From assembly GCF_001625015.1 (NCBI RefSeq), contig NZ_LVWJ02000014.1, positions 3,162,001 to 3,226,000 on the forward strand: a DNA stretch of 64,000 nucleotides, written 5' to 3'. Positions 51,490-58,867 of this stretch are shown piece by piece. The position numbers and the translations under genes are program-made. Source of the DNA: Lewinella sp. 4G2. Lineage in GTDB: Bacteria > Bacteroidota > Bacteroidia > Chitinophagales > Saprospiraceae. The notes under the pieces were generated by a model. That model made no database searches, had not been told where the DNA came from, and was given only the letters and a program-made list of their open reading frames with translations. The first letter of the stretch is position 1, and the number at the start of each line of letters is the position of its first letter.

Positions 51490-52929
51490 GTGGCCAAAGA
51501 CTCAACCTACGACCTAATTGTAATCGGCGCCGGCGCCGGAGGACAGGGCGCCGCCGGCTTCGGCTCCATGATCGGGTTGAAGGTGGCCCTGATCGACAAG
51601 GAGGCGAAGAACTTCGGCGGGGATTGCCTGAACTACGGTTGCATTCCCTCCAAAGCCTTGTTGCACGTGGCCGCCCAATTTGCCGGCGCGAAGGAAGCGG
51701 AGAAATTTGGCCTCCAAACTTCGGGCAAGGCCGACTTTAAAAAGGTGATGGCGTACGTCCACGCCCAACAGGAGGTTATCCGGGCTAAGGAGACGCCTGA
51801 GTATTTCGCGGAGGAATTTGGTACGGAATGCATCATCGGTACCGCCCGACTGAGTGAAAGACGAGAGGTAACCGTAAACGGTAGAACGTTACGGGCACGG
51901 CGGATTGTTTTGGCGACGGGTAGCGTCCCCCGCCACCTGGACTTGCCCGGTTCGGATGCCGTGAAACAGTGGGACAACGAATCTCTCTTCTGGGAACTAG
52001 ACGAATTACCGGGACATCTCCTCATCATCGGTGGTGGTCCCATCAGTTGTGAGATGGCCCAGGCTTTCGTCCGCCTCGGTAGCCGGGTGACGCTGCTCGT
52101 GCGGGGAAACCGGCTGTTACAAAAAGATCCACCGAAAATGGGAGAGATCCTGGCCGAACGGCTGCGCTATGAAGGGGTTGACTTAAGGTTGGAGACGGAA
52201 ATAGCGTCCTTCTCGCAGCCTTTCCAGGCCTTGTTGAAAGATAGTGGAGAGGAAGTTGATTTCTCTCACTTGCTGGTGGCGATCGGCCGCACCGTCCGCA
52301 CGGAAGGGCTCGGCCTCGCGGATGCTGGAGTCGAAGTAAAAAATGGCAAGATCGTCGCTGATGATTACTACCGGACGACGAACAAGCACGTCTACGTCGT
52401 CGGGGATGCCTACGGCCGGGAGATGTTCAGCCACGGCGCCGAAAAACACAACACGGATCTGTGGACCAACCTCCTCAGCCCCATCGACAAACGCCACCGC
52501 CTCGATAATTTCTCTTGGGTCACCTTCACCGACCCGGAGATCGCCCACTTCGGCCTCACCGCGGACCAACTGGACGAACGCGGCATCAGCTACCGCACCA
52601 TCCACCAATCCCTGGAACATGACGACCGTGCCGTCGCCGCCGATTTCCGATACGGGCACCTGATCCTCTACGTCAAAACCAGTTGGCGGGGGAAGGGCAA
52701 GTTACTCGGTGGTTGCCTCGCCGCCCCGGCTGCGGGAGAGATGATTCAGGAGTTGTCTCTACTGCAAACCCTGGGCAAGAAGTACAGTACGCTTACCCAG
52801 AAGCTCTACGCCTATCCCGTGGCCAGCCGTATCCACCAAAAACCGGCGCGAGACGAGGCGGCGAAGGTGTTGAAATCCGCTGCCGTAGCTAAGGCGATGC
52901 GGGTAGCGTTCCGTCTGCAGAATAGGTAG
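51490..52929 (+). CDS. Pyridine nucleotide-disulfide oxidoreductase (dihydrolipoamide dehydrogenase/mercuric reductase-like)
   Basis: 479 aa from the GTG at 51490; a GTG at 51406 would add a low-complexity 28-residue leader that has no counterpart in the family. FAD site: YDLIVIGAGAGGQGAAGF. The redox-active pair is GGDCLNYGCIPSKALLH. The NAD(P) loop is HLLIIGGGPISCEMAQ. The dimerisation domain should end HxHPTLSE with catalytic His and Glu, but here reads YAYPVASRIHQ, so both are lost. It is therefore not an active lipoamide dehydrogenase and lies nearer the uncharacterised MerA/RclA-like group. Substrate unknown. No Hg-binding or lipoyl genes are near. Confidence 0.85.
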   Translation: MAKDSTYDLIVIGAGAGGQGAAGFGSMIGLKVALIDKEAKNFGGDCLNYGCIPSKALLHVAAQFAGAKEAEKFGLQTSGKADFKKVMAYVHAQQEVIRAKETPEYFAEEFGTECIIGTARLSERREVTVNGRTLRARRIVLATGSVPRHLDLPGSDAVKQWDNESLFWELDELPGHLLIIGGGPISCEMAQAFVRLGSRVTLLVRGNRLLQKDPPKMGEILAERLRYEGVDLRLETEIASFSQPFQALLKDSGEEVDFSHLLVAIGRTVRTEGLGLADAGVEVKNGKIVADDYYRTTNKHVYVVGDAYGREMFSHGAEKHNTDLWTNLLSPIDKRHRLDNFSWVTFTDPEIAHFGLTADQLDERGISYRTIHQSLEHDDRAVAADFRYGHLILYVKTSWRGKGKLLGGCLAAPAAGEMIQELSLLQTLGKKYSTLTQKLYAYPVASRIHQKPARDEAAKVLKSAAVAKAMRVAFRLQNR

Positions 52930-52943
52930 CCTGACGTGGACGT

Positions 52944-53260
52944 AAGAAGCACGGCCCCGAAGGGCCCGCCTGCGTAGCGATGGCACTGGCGTCAGCCTGG
53001 CCCATCGTACAGGGGCGAAGTTGGATCAAGCGAAGGTGGCGAGAATAAAAATGATGCCTTCGAGCAAATCCGGACCGGAGGTCCGGAACCGAGAACCGTG
53101 GGGAACCAAAGGCAAAAGAAGCACGGCCCCGAAGGGCCCGCCTACGTAGCGATGGCACTGGCGTTAGCCTGGCCCATCGTACGAGGGCGATGTTGGACCA
53201 AACGTTGGTGTAGTTATCGCAGGTGATAACTAACAGAAAATCCGGACCGGAGGTCCGAAA
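52944..53260. repeat. Direct duplicate of a structured intergenic module (172-bp spacing)
   Basis: The 75 bp starting at 52944 recurs at 53116 with only a few changes (AAGAAGCACGGCCCCGAAGG start). Each copy ends with the palindrome CCGGACC-GGA-GGTCCGG region, while the middle differs. Predicted hairpins are GGGCCC-TTCG-GGGCC (with a UUCG loop on one strand) and GATGG ... CCATC. Copy 2 also holds GTTATC ... GATAAC. It lies between convergent genes. No protein gene is supported in 52930-53274. Confidence 0.75.
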
Positions 53261-53274
53261 CCGGCACGGAACCT

Positions 53275-54762
53275 TCAAACCAAGCCCAACACCAAATACA
53301 ACAAACAAGCCAACCCACCAGCAATCCCCGCATAAGGCAGCTGCGTCTTCACGTGGTCCACGTGATCAGTAGCGGAGGCCATGCTGCTCAGGATGGTTGT
53401 ATCGGAAATGGGGGAGCAGTGGTCGCCGAAAACGCCACCACCCAGCACGGCGGCGATGGCCATCAGCACGTTGGCATCGAGATCGCGGGCCATCGGGACG
53501 GCGATCGGAATCATGATCGCAAAGGTGCCCCAGCTCGTACCGGTGCTGAAGGCGATGAAGCACGTCACCACGAAAACGAGGAAGGGGACGAGGCCGGGGG
53601 AAAGGAATCCCTTCGCCACGTCCGCTACGTAAATGCCGGTTTCCAATTTTTTGCATAATCCACCAATGGCAAAAGCGAGGAGCATCAGCAGGGCCAGCGG
53701 GATGAGGCCGGCGATCCCCTTTAGTACGAGGTCTACGCTTTCGCGGATGCCGAAGATCCCCTGCACTTTGTAGTAGGCCATGCTGACCAGTATGCTCAGG
53801 GTCACGGCTACCAGCACGGCGGTTGACCCGCTTCCACTGCCGATGGCCTGGAAGACCAATTCCATCGCACCTGCGTCAGCGCCCAAGAGCTCTTTGGCAG
53901 AGGACCAGCCCGTATAGGCCAGCATGAAGGGCATGAAAACGACCATCACCACGATGGGTAGAATCATGTTGCGCGCACGTTGGGGCACGCCTTCCTTGGC
54001 GGAGATATCGGTGAGTTCAGTATCGACGACGGGAGTGGCTCCCTCGCTGAGGACTTCGCCCGCAGCGGCCCGTTCGGCGGCCTTGCGCATGGGCCCGAAA
54101 TCGCGTTTCAGGAGAATGATGACCGGCACCAGCAGCAGCGCAAAGATGGCGTAGAAATTGTAGCCGATGGCTTGGATCATCGTGCTGAAAGGGTTGGCAA
54201 AACCCTCCGCCGCTAGCAGCGTCATGATGAAAGCGCCCCAGCCGTTGAAGGGGATGAGGATGCTACTCGGTGCGCTGCTCGAGTCTGCGATGTAGGCCAG
54301 TTTCTCGCGGCTAATGCCCAGTTTATCGAAGATCGGTCGGTAAAGCGTGCCGACGGTGAGGACGCTGATGCTAGACTCCACGAAGACGAGTGCGCCCGTC
54401 AGCCAGGCCAGTAATTGGACGACAACCCGGCCCTTGCCATCCGCCTGCGCTTCGTACTTCGCCAGCCTCCGCTCGACGGCCGCGATGAAGCCCGCCACGC
54501 CACCCGAGCGCTGCATGAACACAATGAGCGAACCGACGAGGGCGCAGAACATGATCGTCCGCGTGTTGCCGGCATCCGCGAACACATCGACCAGCCCTTG
54601 CATCGTATCCAGGAAGCCCAGCCACGGATTACCGCCGGCCAGAATGACATAGCCCAGGAAGATGCCCGCAATCAGCGAAATGAAAACCTGGCGCGTAGCG
54701 ATGGCCAAAATGATGGCGATGACGGGAGGGAGGAGGGTGAGGATGCCTAGGGTTTCTGCCAT
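53275..54762 (-). CDS. NhaC-family Na+/H+ antiporter
   Basis: 495 aa from the ATG at 54762 (MAETLG); a longer version would add a non-membrane leader. About eleven membrane segments are visible, for example ILTLLPPVIAIILAIATRQV, GALVFVESSISVLTVGTLY and VPFLVFVVTCFIAFSTGTSW. The segments SSSAPSSILIPFNGWGAFI and GGGVFGDHCSPISDTTILSS carry the family motifs, including a conserved Asp/His pair. It exchanges Na+ for protons, or may take up other substrates as in some NhaC relatives. A dispersed element copy (53867-53883) lies in the coding sequence. Two composite hairpins lie just upstream. Confidence 0.92.
   Translation of the reverse strand: MAETLGILTLLPPVIAIILAIATRQVFISLIAGIFLGYVILAGGNPWLGFLDTMQGLVDVFADAGNTRTIMFCALVGSLIVFMQRSGGVAGFIAAVERRLAKYEAQADGKGRVVVQLLAWLTGALVFVESSISVLTVGTLYRPIFDKLGISREKLAYIADSSSAPSSILIPFNGWGAFIMTLLAAEGFANPFSTMIQAIGYNFYAIFALLLVPVIILLKRDFGPMRKAAERAAAGEVLSEGATPVVDTELTDISAKEGVPQRARNMILPIVVMVVFMPFMLAYTGWSSAKELLGADAGAMELVFQAIGSGSGSTAVLVAVTLSILVSMAYYKVQGIFGIRESVDLVLKGIAGLIPLALLMLLAFAIGGLCKKLETGIYVADVAKGFLSPGLVPFLVFVVTCFIAFSTGTSWGTFAIMIPIAVPMARDLDANVLMAIAAVLGGGVFGDHCSPISDTTILSSMASATDHVDHVKTQLPYAGIAGGLACLLYLVLGLV
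53867..53883 (+). repeat. Dispersed 17-bp element, copy 9 (inside nhaC)
   Basis: Exact GCACCTGCGTCAGCGCC, antisense to the gene, which reads through it as Gly-Ala-Asp-Ala-Gly-Ala in a loop between membrane segments. Confidence 0.8.
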
Positions 54763-54787
54763 AGGGGGAAGATAAGAACTCGGGACG

Positions 54788-54936
54788 GTCGTCGGACGAT
54801 TCACCATATTTTGCGTAGCAAAATTTGGCATCGTCCGCCGACTATTGTAAGGTCTAATCTAAGTTTAGGCATGGCTGAGTCGTCGGACGATACTAATCTT
54901 GCGCTTCGCTACAGATTAGTGAATCGGCCGACGACT
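54788..54936. repeat. Two tandem composite hairpins
   Basis: Hairpin A has outer arms 54788-54800 and 54830-54842 (one mismatch) and an inner ATTTTGC/GCAAAAT pair. Hairpin B has outer arms 54878-54891 and 54923-54936 (one mismatch) and an inner ACTAATCT/AGATTAGT pair. Both start with GTCGTCGGACGAT. B ends on the dgkA stop codon. They resemble REP/BIME-like repeats more than simple terminators. Confidence 0.8.
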
Positions 54937-55304
54937 TAGACAAACTCATCCACCACCAATAGAATAGCAATCACCCCCGAGGCCATACTCGCGAAGAGGA
55001 CTCCGGCGGCGGCGACGTCTTTGGCTTTGCCGGCCAGGACGTGGTATTCGGGGGAGACCAAATCTACTACGTACTCTACTGCGGTATTCAAGGCTTCGGC
55101 GGCGAGGACCAGGCCTACGCAGAGTATCACGATGCACCATTTCCAGAGGGCGAAATCCAGGAAGGTGCAAACGGCCATCATGGCGAAGAAGGCGGCGATA
55201 TGAATTTTGGAGGGGGCGTGGTTGGCCAGAAGATCCCACGCGCCTTTGAAGGCGTAGCCGAAGGCCGCCCAGCGCGATTTGGAGAACTCAATGAATTTTT
55301 TCAT
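54936..55304 (-). CDS. dgkA: Diacylglycerol kinase (DgkA family)
   Basis: 122 aa, three membrane segments, starting at the ATG at 55304, which overlaps the TGA of the upstream small membrane protein (ATGA). The catalytic signature EALNTAVEYVVDLVSPEYH and GKAKDVAAAGVL match the family (also undecaprenol kinases). It phosphorylates diacylglycerol or undecaprenol with ATP at the inner membrane. A composite hairpin ends at its stop codon. Confidence 0.93.
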   Translation of the reverse strand: MKKFIEFSKSRWAAFGYAFKGAWDLLANHAPSKIHIAAFFAMMAVCTFLDFALWKWCIVILCVGLVLAAEALNTAVEYVVDLVSPEYHVLAGKAKDVAAAGVLFASMASGVIAILLVVDEFV

Positions 55305-55516
55305 GCTTGCATCCACTCGATCTCACCGCGCAACAGTACGTACAGCACGAGTGCGAGGGCCGGGGCGAGCCAACCGGTCAGGGTGTACCGATAATAAGCG
55401 GATGCGACCCTGCTGGGTTCGATCCATTCTACAATATGGCTGATGGACCATACGGCAAAACAGATTGCGCCAATGATGGCCGCGAAGAGGGTGCCGGCGT
55501 ATTCCGCCGCCCACAT
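55301..55516 (-). CDS. Small membrane protein upstream of dgkA, start uncertain
   Basis: The 71-aa frame from the ATG at 55516 has two membrane segments (GTLFAAIIGAICFAVWSISH, LTGWLAPALALVLYVLL) separated by VEWIEPSRVASAYYRY. It is translationally coupled to dgkA by an ATGA overlap. The open frame continues upstream without ATG, GTG or TTG and there encodes INYLLAFLAQLTAYLIL, a convincing further membrane helix. The true start may therefore be a non-standard codon such as ATC at 55567. Unknown function; related small proteins are common in Bacteroidota, by recollection rather than alignment. Confidence 0.6.
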   Translation of the reverse strand: MWAAEYAGTLFAAIIGAICFAVWSISHIVEWIEPSRVASAYYRYTLTGWLAPALALVLYVLLRGEIEWMQA

Positions 55517-55605
55517 CAGGATGAGGTAGGCCGTCAGTTGGGCAAGGAAGGCTAGGAGGTAATTGATGGTGGAGGCTACTGGGGCGGGAAATCGCGGTGA
55601 ATGGC

Positions 55606-56967
55606 TTACTTCTTGGAAATGACTTTCCCACGCAGCTTTTGCAATAAGTGGTTGCCTACGTTTTCGCCCTGAATGACGCCTTCGGTGATGGCGGGCATGT
55701 AGTGAATGCCTCCGTACAAACGGCTGATGGCGGCTTCCTCACTGGCGTGTTTGAAGCTGGTGTAGCTTCGTTCCGGGAGGTCATATTCTACTTCGGAGTC
55801 GTCCGTGAAGGCAAAGTCTTCGCCGTAGAGGTCCGTCAGCACGATCGCACAGGCGCGGCTCACCACGCTGTGGCCGGAGGTGTGCTCGGGGAAAGGAGGC
55901 GTCTGGAGCAGCGGTGCCCAGTCTTCGTCGATGTGGGTGTTGATGAAGGTTTCGGGGCGGACGAGGTTGGAGCGGTATTTTTCGTCCCAGCAACTGATGA
56001 AGCCGTCGTGCATGGCCATGCTCACGAGGGCGTAGGCTTCCACGGTTTTGGCGAAATCGGCCTTTGCGAGGCGGCTGGTGATGGCCGTAATGTTGATCCA
56101 GTGGCCGCCGGGGGTGATTTTTTTCGTGGCGAACATCATGTGCCCCACGTGGTGGCTGACGTAGGGATTGCAGTCCCAAAATTTAGCGATGGCGATGCGT
56201 TCGGCGCGTTCGGCTTCGTCCTCCACTTTCAGGGCGTCGTAGACGATCTCGGCGCCTTTGAACCAGTCCGAGCCTTCCTTCGGGTCGTACTCCGTGGGTG
56301 GTTTGGGCTTGAATTGGTCGGCGCTTTCTAGGGTGAAGGGGCGAATCTTTGCCCAGCTCGGTTCGATGCCGTCCATGTAATCCGGCGGGGTGGGTTGCCA
56401 CTTCGAGGGGTCGCGCGTCACGCTGTATTTCGGGAAGGTCCGCGACTGTTTGTAGAGGTCACCATCGTACCAGGCAATCACGTGGTCGGCAACGCGGTGG
56501 CCGTATTCGATGGAGGCGAACAGCACTTCGTCGGGCACCCCGATGTCGTCGATTTCTATGACGAGGGAATCGGTGAAGGTTTGCAGCCGATCTTCAGAAA
56601 AGATGAGGGATTTGCCCACTTTCTGCTGGGCGGCGATGGCGGCGATCGGGTAGCTGATCTCCACGTCGGAGTTGGGCGCTGGCGCGGGTGCGAGGTGGGG
56701 AATACGGCCAGCCAGACTCTCCAGTTCCGGATCACCCGCAGCGAGGGCTTCGTAACCAGCAATGGAGGAATAGGCATAAATACGGCCGGCAACGGGCGGG
56801 GAAAAGATGTCGTGCACAATCACGTCCGTCAACTGCTTAACGGACCGGTGGTAGAACTCTGGTTGGGCGACTTCTTCCTGGTAGTTCGGGTTGATGTCTT
56901 CGCCGCAGGAAGTGACCAGGAGGGAAAGGGTTACTAGCGGGAGGAGAAGGTGGCGGGCGAGTTGCAT
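55606..56967 (-). CDS. Vanadium-dependent haloperoxidase/PAP2-like lipoprotein
   Basis: 453 aa. A lipobox (LSLLVTSCGED) predicts a lipoprotein. The C-terminal half has the vanadate/phosphate-binding motifs of the PAP2/haloperoxidase superfamily in order: EKYRSNLVRPET, FPEHTSGHSVVSR and AISRLYGGIHY. All key Lys, Arg, Ser-Gly-His and Arg/His residues are present. Members are either vanadium haloperoxidases or acid phosphatases. Close relatives in Bacteroidota are annotated as haloperoxidases, but the sequence cannot decide. A one-mismatch variant of the dispersed element lies at 56674-56690 in an Ala/Pro stretch. It precedes the small membrane protein and dgkA. Confidence 0.85.
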   Translation of the reverse strand: MQLARHLLLPLVTLSLLVTSCGEDINPNYQEEVAQPEFYHRSVKQLTDVIVHDIFSPPVAGRIYAYSSIAGYEALAAGDPELESLAGRIPHLAPAPAPNSDVEISYPIAAIAAQQKVGKSLIFSEDRLQTFTDSLVIEIDDIGVPDEVLFASIEYGHRVADHVIAWYDGDLYKQSRTFPKYSVTRDPSKWQPTPPDYMDGIEPSWAKIRPFTLESADQFKPKPPTEYDPKEGSDWFKGAEIVYDALKVEDEAERAERIAIAKFWDCNPYVSHHVGHMMFATKKITPGGHWINITAITSRLAKADFAKTVEAYALVSMAMHDGFISCWDEKYRSNLVRPETFINTHIDEDWAPLLQTPPFPEHTSGHSVVSRACAIVLTDLYGEDFAFTDDSEVEYDLPERSYTSFKHASEEAAISRLYGGIHYMPAITEGVIQGENVGNHLLQKLRGKVISKK

Positions 56968-57093
56968 GTCACGCGGGTTTTATTCGGTACGGCTACGCCG
57001 AGTTCAAAAAAGGCGTATTAAGGAAACAAAGGTACGCAGTTGGGTGGTTGAGGGAGATGCGTAGGTTGTTTGTTGTTAAGAGGACCTTTTTTT

Positions 57094-57406
57094 GATTCTC
57101 GATTGGCGATTCTTGATTGGCTCCGCACGCGACAGATACTCGATACTCGATTCTCGATACTCGATTCTCGATTTGCTCCGCACGAGGTCGATATGTGACA
57201 TTTGATAGGTTATAGTTGATATGTGATTTGCTCCGCACGCGACAGATTCTCGATTCTCGATACTCGATTAGCGATTGGCTCCGCACGGCTCAGGCACTCG
57301 CCACTCGCCACTCGTCACTCGCTACTCGAAACTTGCTACTCGCCACTCACTACTCGCTACTCGAAACTTGCCACTCGATACTCGTCACTCGCCACTCGAT
57401 ACTCGC
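57094..57406. repeat. Heptamer tandem-repeat array
   Basis: Runs of 7-bp units such as ACTCGAT, TCTCGAT and ACTCGCC fill about 310 bp. A higher-order unit is marked by CTCCGCACG at 57121, 57176, 57231 and 57279 (spacing 55, 55, 48 bp). The array resembles STRR-type short tandem repeats known from cyanobacteria. It covers most of the 417-bp gap after 56968 and runs 21 bp into the 3' end of the NCS1 permease gene. The remaining 57001-57093 contains no gene I can support. Confidence 0.85.
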
Positions 57407-58803
57407 TGCAAGCGTTTACTGAAGACCAAAAACAACACGCCACAGAGCAGCCAAGCCGGCAGAGTTACGAAGGAGACGAAAATGTTGAACTGGAGGGAAA
57501 GGAAGTAGAAGAGGCCGAAGCTGATGGCCCAGGCACCCAGCACCGCAGGGTTGAACTGGAGGCCGGCGACTTCCGCGTAATTCTTCTGAATGCCCGCCTG
57601 TTTGTGGAAGAAGTGCTCGAAGACGATCACCGCACCGAAGGGGGCCAGGACGAAACCGTAGAAGCCTACGAAACCAAGGAGCTGCATGGCGAAAGCGGGG
57701 AAGAGGCCCGCCACCGTCGCCAGGGTGCCGGCGATGAGGACGCCCCAGGCCGCCGGCTTTTTGGGGATGAGGGTTTGGAAGGCCAGACCGGCGCGGTAAA
57801 TGGTGGGGTTGGCGGTCGTCCAGCCGGCGAGGACTACGGCAATGATGCCGAACCAGCCGATGGCGTTGTAGGCAAGAGGGCCGGGAGCCACTTTGATGTC
57901 TCCACTTTCGAGCATGGCTACGCCTTCGGGGGTGCGGAGGAAAACGGCGAACAGCAGGGCGGCGGCAATCCAGGCCATGTAGTGGCCGACGTACATGCCG
58001 GCGGCGGTCGTCCAGCCGGAGGAGGCTTTTTTGGCGAAGCGGAAGACGGAGAGGTCGGACATCCCGATGTGCATGGCGGCGTTGGCGAACCAGGACCAGA
58101 TAACCACGTGCCAAAAGGTGTACTTGATGGAGCCGCCCATGGGCTCACCGCCGTCGCCCCAAATCGCCCAGAACTCGTCAAAGCTACTGACGCCCAGTTG
58201 GCCGAGGGCCACGAAACCACACACCAGGAAGGCCAGGACGATAATGGGGGACATCCAGCCAGCCGCTTTCGACACCGTATCGTAACCCTTCGCGGCGATC
58301 AGGGTAGTGACGGCACCCACCAGCAATACGATGATGACGTAACTGATTCCGTTTGGCCCGACGGCATCGAGCGCGGGCATTTCCATCCCGACGGGGATAC
58401 CGATGGCCGTTGCGGAAACGGTGAACATCGATCCGGCCAGGAAGCAGAAGAGCACCCCGTTTGCGACATTGTAGAACTTCACGAGGGTCGCGCCACTTAT
58501 CTTTTCCAGCTGAAAATAAAGCGTCAACCGGTTTTTGATGGCTACCTCCGCCGTCAGGAAACGCCAGCTGAGGACGGCCAGGAAATTACCCAGCAGCAGA
58601 CCGACGATGAGGTCGAAGGCGCTTACACCGGCCGTCAGAAAGAGGGGGCCAATCATAAATTCGGTACCGGCAGCGTGTTCGCCGGCGTACATGCCGAGGA
58701 AGCTTTTCCAGCCCTTCCAACGGGAGGCGGGGACGGGTTCGCGCTCGAATTCACCGCCGGCGGCGTCTTCCAGGTATTCTTCTTCTTGGGTGTTCTGTAG
58801 CAT
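57385..58803 (-). CDS. NCS1-type permease, last gene of the rhamnose cluster
   Basis: 472 aa with about twelve membrane segments. The N-terminal SFLGMYAGEHAAGTEFMIGPL and MSPIIVLAFLVCGFVALGQ resemble the nucleobase:cation symporter-1 (cytosine/allantoin/hydantoin) family. SWFANAAMHIGMSDLSVFRF and AGWTTANPTIYRAG are family-like signature positions. Most characterised members carry nucleobases or vitamins. Here the gene closes an L-rhamnose cluster in the same direction, so it may import L-rhamnose or a related deoxy sugar. The final residues VSSGE derive from the heptamer array. Confidence 0.85.
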   Translation of the reverse strand: MLQNTQEEEYLEDAAGGEFEREPVPASRWKGWKSFLGMYAGEHAAGTEFMIGPLFLTAGVSAFDLIVGLLLGNFLAVLSWRFLTAEVAIKNRLTLYFQLEKISGATLVKFYNVANGVLFCFLAGSMFTVSATAIGIPVGMEMPALDAVGPNGISYVIIVLLVGAVTTLIAAKGYDTVSKAAGWMSPIIVLAFLVCGFVALGQLGVSSFDEFWAIWGDGGEPMGGSIKYTFWHVVIWSWFANAAMHIGMSDLSVFRFAKKASSGWTTAAGMYVGHYMAWIAAALLFAVFLRTPEGVAMLESGDIKVAPGPLAYNAIGWFGIIAVVLAGWTTANPTIYRAGLAFQTLIPKKPAAWGVLIAGTLATVAGLFPAFAMQLLGFVGFYGFVLAPFGAVIVFEHFFHKQAGIQKNYAEVAGLQFNPAVLGAWAISFGLFYFLSLQFNIFVSFVTLPAWLLCGVLFLVFSKRLQRVSSGE

Positions 58804-58867
58804 GATCGGAAAAACTAAGGTGGAGGGAAAGTTGTAACGGCGGTTCGGAATCTACTTCTGGATCGGT

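Noticed and set aside
57094-57406. Possible CRISPR array
   Set aside because: The repeats are 7-bp units without spacers of constant length, and there are no cas genes nearby.
57223-58800. Long open frame on the plus strand, opposite the NCS1 permease gene
   Set aside because: It mirrors the codon pattern of the permease, has repetitive charged composition, includes the heptamer array as its start, and resembles no protein family.
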